From Paenibacillus dendritiformis (GTDB taxonomy: Bacteria; Bacillota; Bacilli; Paenibacillales; Paenibacillaceae): DNA of 64,000 bases. Below are positions 63,052 through 64,000 of the stretch, in pieces. Both the position numbers and the translations under genes were made by a program. Position 1 is the stretch's first letter. The number at the start of each line of letters is the position of its first letter. The notes beneath the pieces are model-generated. The model was not told the DNA's origin. It worked only from the letters and a program-made list of their open reading frames with translations, and ran no database searches. The stretch lies in contig NZ_OX216966.1 of the NCBI RefSeq assembly GCF_945605565.1, positions 1,105,001 to 1,169,000 of the forward strand, given 5' to 3'.

Positions 63052-64000
63052 ATGACGACAGTCGAACATGGCGATCGCCCTGGCCGCCGCAGGACCCGGG
63101 AATCGGCATGGAGGGCAGCACTTCAATCGATGCGGGGACAGGGTCAGCGCTTCAGGCGGACTGCCCGTCTGCCTTGGGCAGCCGTCCTGCTTGCCGGAGT
63201 CCTGCTGCTTGCTGCCGGCTGCGAGAAGAGCGAGCCGGTGTCAGGAGAGGCCGCGTTCCATGCCGGCGAGCCGATGGCGGAGGAGCGGGCACTCGATGCG
63301 CCCTGGATCGCCATGAAAAATATGGTCCGCATCAATACGAACGATCCGGTGAAGGCCGCGGTCTACGTGTCGCGTACGGTATGGCCTGCCGGAACGGATA
63401 ATCAGCGGCCGAACGCCGTCGTGCTGGTGCCGAAGGAGGACTGGGCCGTTGCGATGGCGGCGGCGGATTTAATCCATTTCCCGAATAACGGGCCCTTGCT
63501 CTATCTTGACGCCGAAGGCATTCCCGACGATACGCTGGCAGAGCTGAAGCGGCTGAAGCCTGCCGGCTCTCCCGACAACAATGGCATCCAGGTCATTGTC
63601 GTCGGCAAGGTCAGTGATGACGTCCTGAAGGAGCTTCGCGGGCTGGATCTGAAGGTCGATGCGATTCCGGGCGACGATCCGGCCCGCGTCGCCTCGGCCA
63701 TCGACGCCTATTATACGCGCGTAAGCAAGGAACAGCCGTCCTCGGTCATTATCGCTTCCAGCGAAGATGCAGCCTACGCGATGCCGGCTGTCAACTGGAT
63801 AGCCCATATGCCGGAGCCGGTGCTCTATGTGTCCCGGCAAGGCATTCCGCAGGCGACTGCCGACGCCCTCGCCAAGCGGCGCAAAAAAGCCGTAATGTAC
63901 GTGTTAGGCCCGAAGGAGCTCATTCCCGAGGAAGTGCTGGAGCCATTAAAGGCTTTTGGCAGAGTGGAGCGGATAGCGGCGGACAATCCGATCGATCTGG
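63052..64000 (+). CDS. Cell wall-binding-repeat (CWB2-like) lipoprotein, partial
   Basis: The reading frame starts at ATG 63052 (MTTVEHGDRPGRRRTRESAW) and is still open at the window end, 316 codons. A long basic N-terminus precedes a signal helix and the lipobox LAAGC. The region after about residue 90 (NAVVLVPKEDWAVAMAAADL; GNGPLLYL-like NNGPLLYLDAEGIPDDTLAEL; VIVVGKVSDDVLKEL) has the alternating pattern of PF04122 cell-wall binding repeats 2. Function is probably envelope-associated. GAGAGGAGTGGG lies upstream. Confidence 0.75.
   Translation, partial: MTTVEHGDRPGRRRTRESAWRAALQSMRGQGQRFRRTARLPWAAVLLAGVLLLAAGCEKSEPVSGEAAFHAGEPMAEERALDAPWIAMKNMVRINTNDPVKAAVYVSRTVWPAGTDNQRPNAVVLVPKEDWAVAMAAADLIHFPNNGPLLYLDAEGIPDDTLAELKRLKPAGSPDNNGIQVIVVGKVSDDVLKELRGLDLKVDAIPGDDPARVASAIDAYYTRVSKEQPSSVIIASSEDAAYAMPAVNWIAHMPEPVLYVSRQGIPQATADALAKRRKKAVMYVLGPKELIPEEVLEPLKAFGRVERIAADNPIDL

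Overview
The window looks like a chromosomal segment of a spore-forming, moderately GC-rich Firmicute, most probably a Paenibacillus or close relative. Supporting features are strong AGGAGG-type ribosome binding sites with frequent GTG and TTG starts, sporulation and spore genes (tlp, a Spo0M homologue, YheC/D-type coat-associated ATP-grasp, YhcN/YlaJ lipoprotein, two GerA-type germinant receptor operons), a caa3 oxidase operon, CcpA-type cre boxes, and sugar ABC transporters encoded without their own ATPase. No rRNA, tRNA, complete insertion sequence, prophage or CRISPR array was recognised.

Layout. 1-5.4 kb: a YesN/YesM-type two-component system divergent from a sugar ABC transporter (two permeases, then a binding lipoprotein). 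The permease operon and the binding-protein gene carry near-identical promoter-proximal modules (a GGTCAAT/TTGCACCT box plus a cre-like site), and the box also contains the -35 of the kinase gene. 5.4-6.8 kb: a gene-poor stretch with three different repeat types and a decayed response regulator. 6.9-21.3 kb: cystine-type symporter, coat-associated ATP-grasp protein with 19 octapeptide repeats, D,D-carboxypeptidase, tlp, small alarmone synthetase, zinc-ribbon protein, TrmB regulator, mscL with a zinc-ribbon tail, lipid kinase, Spo0M, MFS exporter, small proteins and a YhcN lipoprotein. 21.4-27.3 kb: ctaCDEFG plus a DUF420 gene, with a cre box over an upstream promoter. 27.4-31.9 kb: a GntR (YtrA-like) regulated ABC operon with a perfect palindromic operator. 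31.9-35.6 kb: LytTR regulator remnant, small multidrug-export-like protein and a secreted cyclic-phosphodiesterase/nucleotidase. 35.6-39.4 kb: a minus-strand germinant receptor operon in B-A-C order.

39.5-48.3 kb is a maltodextrin utilisation locus: cytosolic GH13 cyclomaltodextrinase/neopullulanase, then binding protein, MalF, MalG, a GH13 lipoprotein and a LacI regulator. The two transcription units are each preceded by the same short RNA motif (TTAARGGCAATGCT, hairpin, ACAACCYCG), whose closing helix is mutually exclusive with a following terminator. I cannot assign it to a known riboswitch or antiterminator family and regard it as the best candidate for something undescribed. 48.4-52.5 kb: a second germinant receptor operon (A-B-C). 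52.6-57.2 kb: a SWIM zinc-finger protein translationally coupled to an SNF2 helicase. 57.2-58.1 kb: a repeat-rich spacer sharing a dyad element with the 5.8 kb region. 58.1-64 kb: SRAP-fold protein with substituted catalytic positions, 3-methyladenine glycosylase, a CadC/CadA metal-efflux pair with putative operators, and a truncated cell-wall-binding-type lipoprotein at the window edge.
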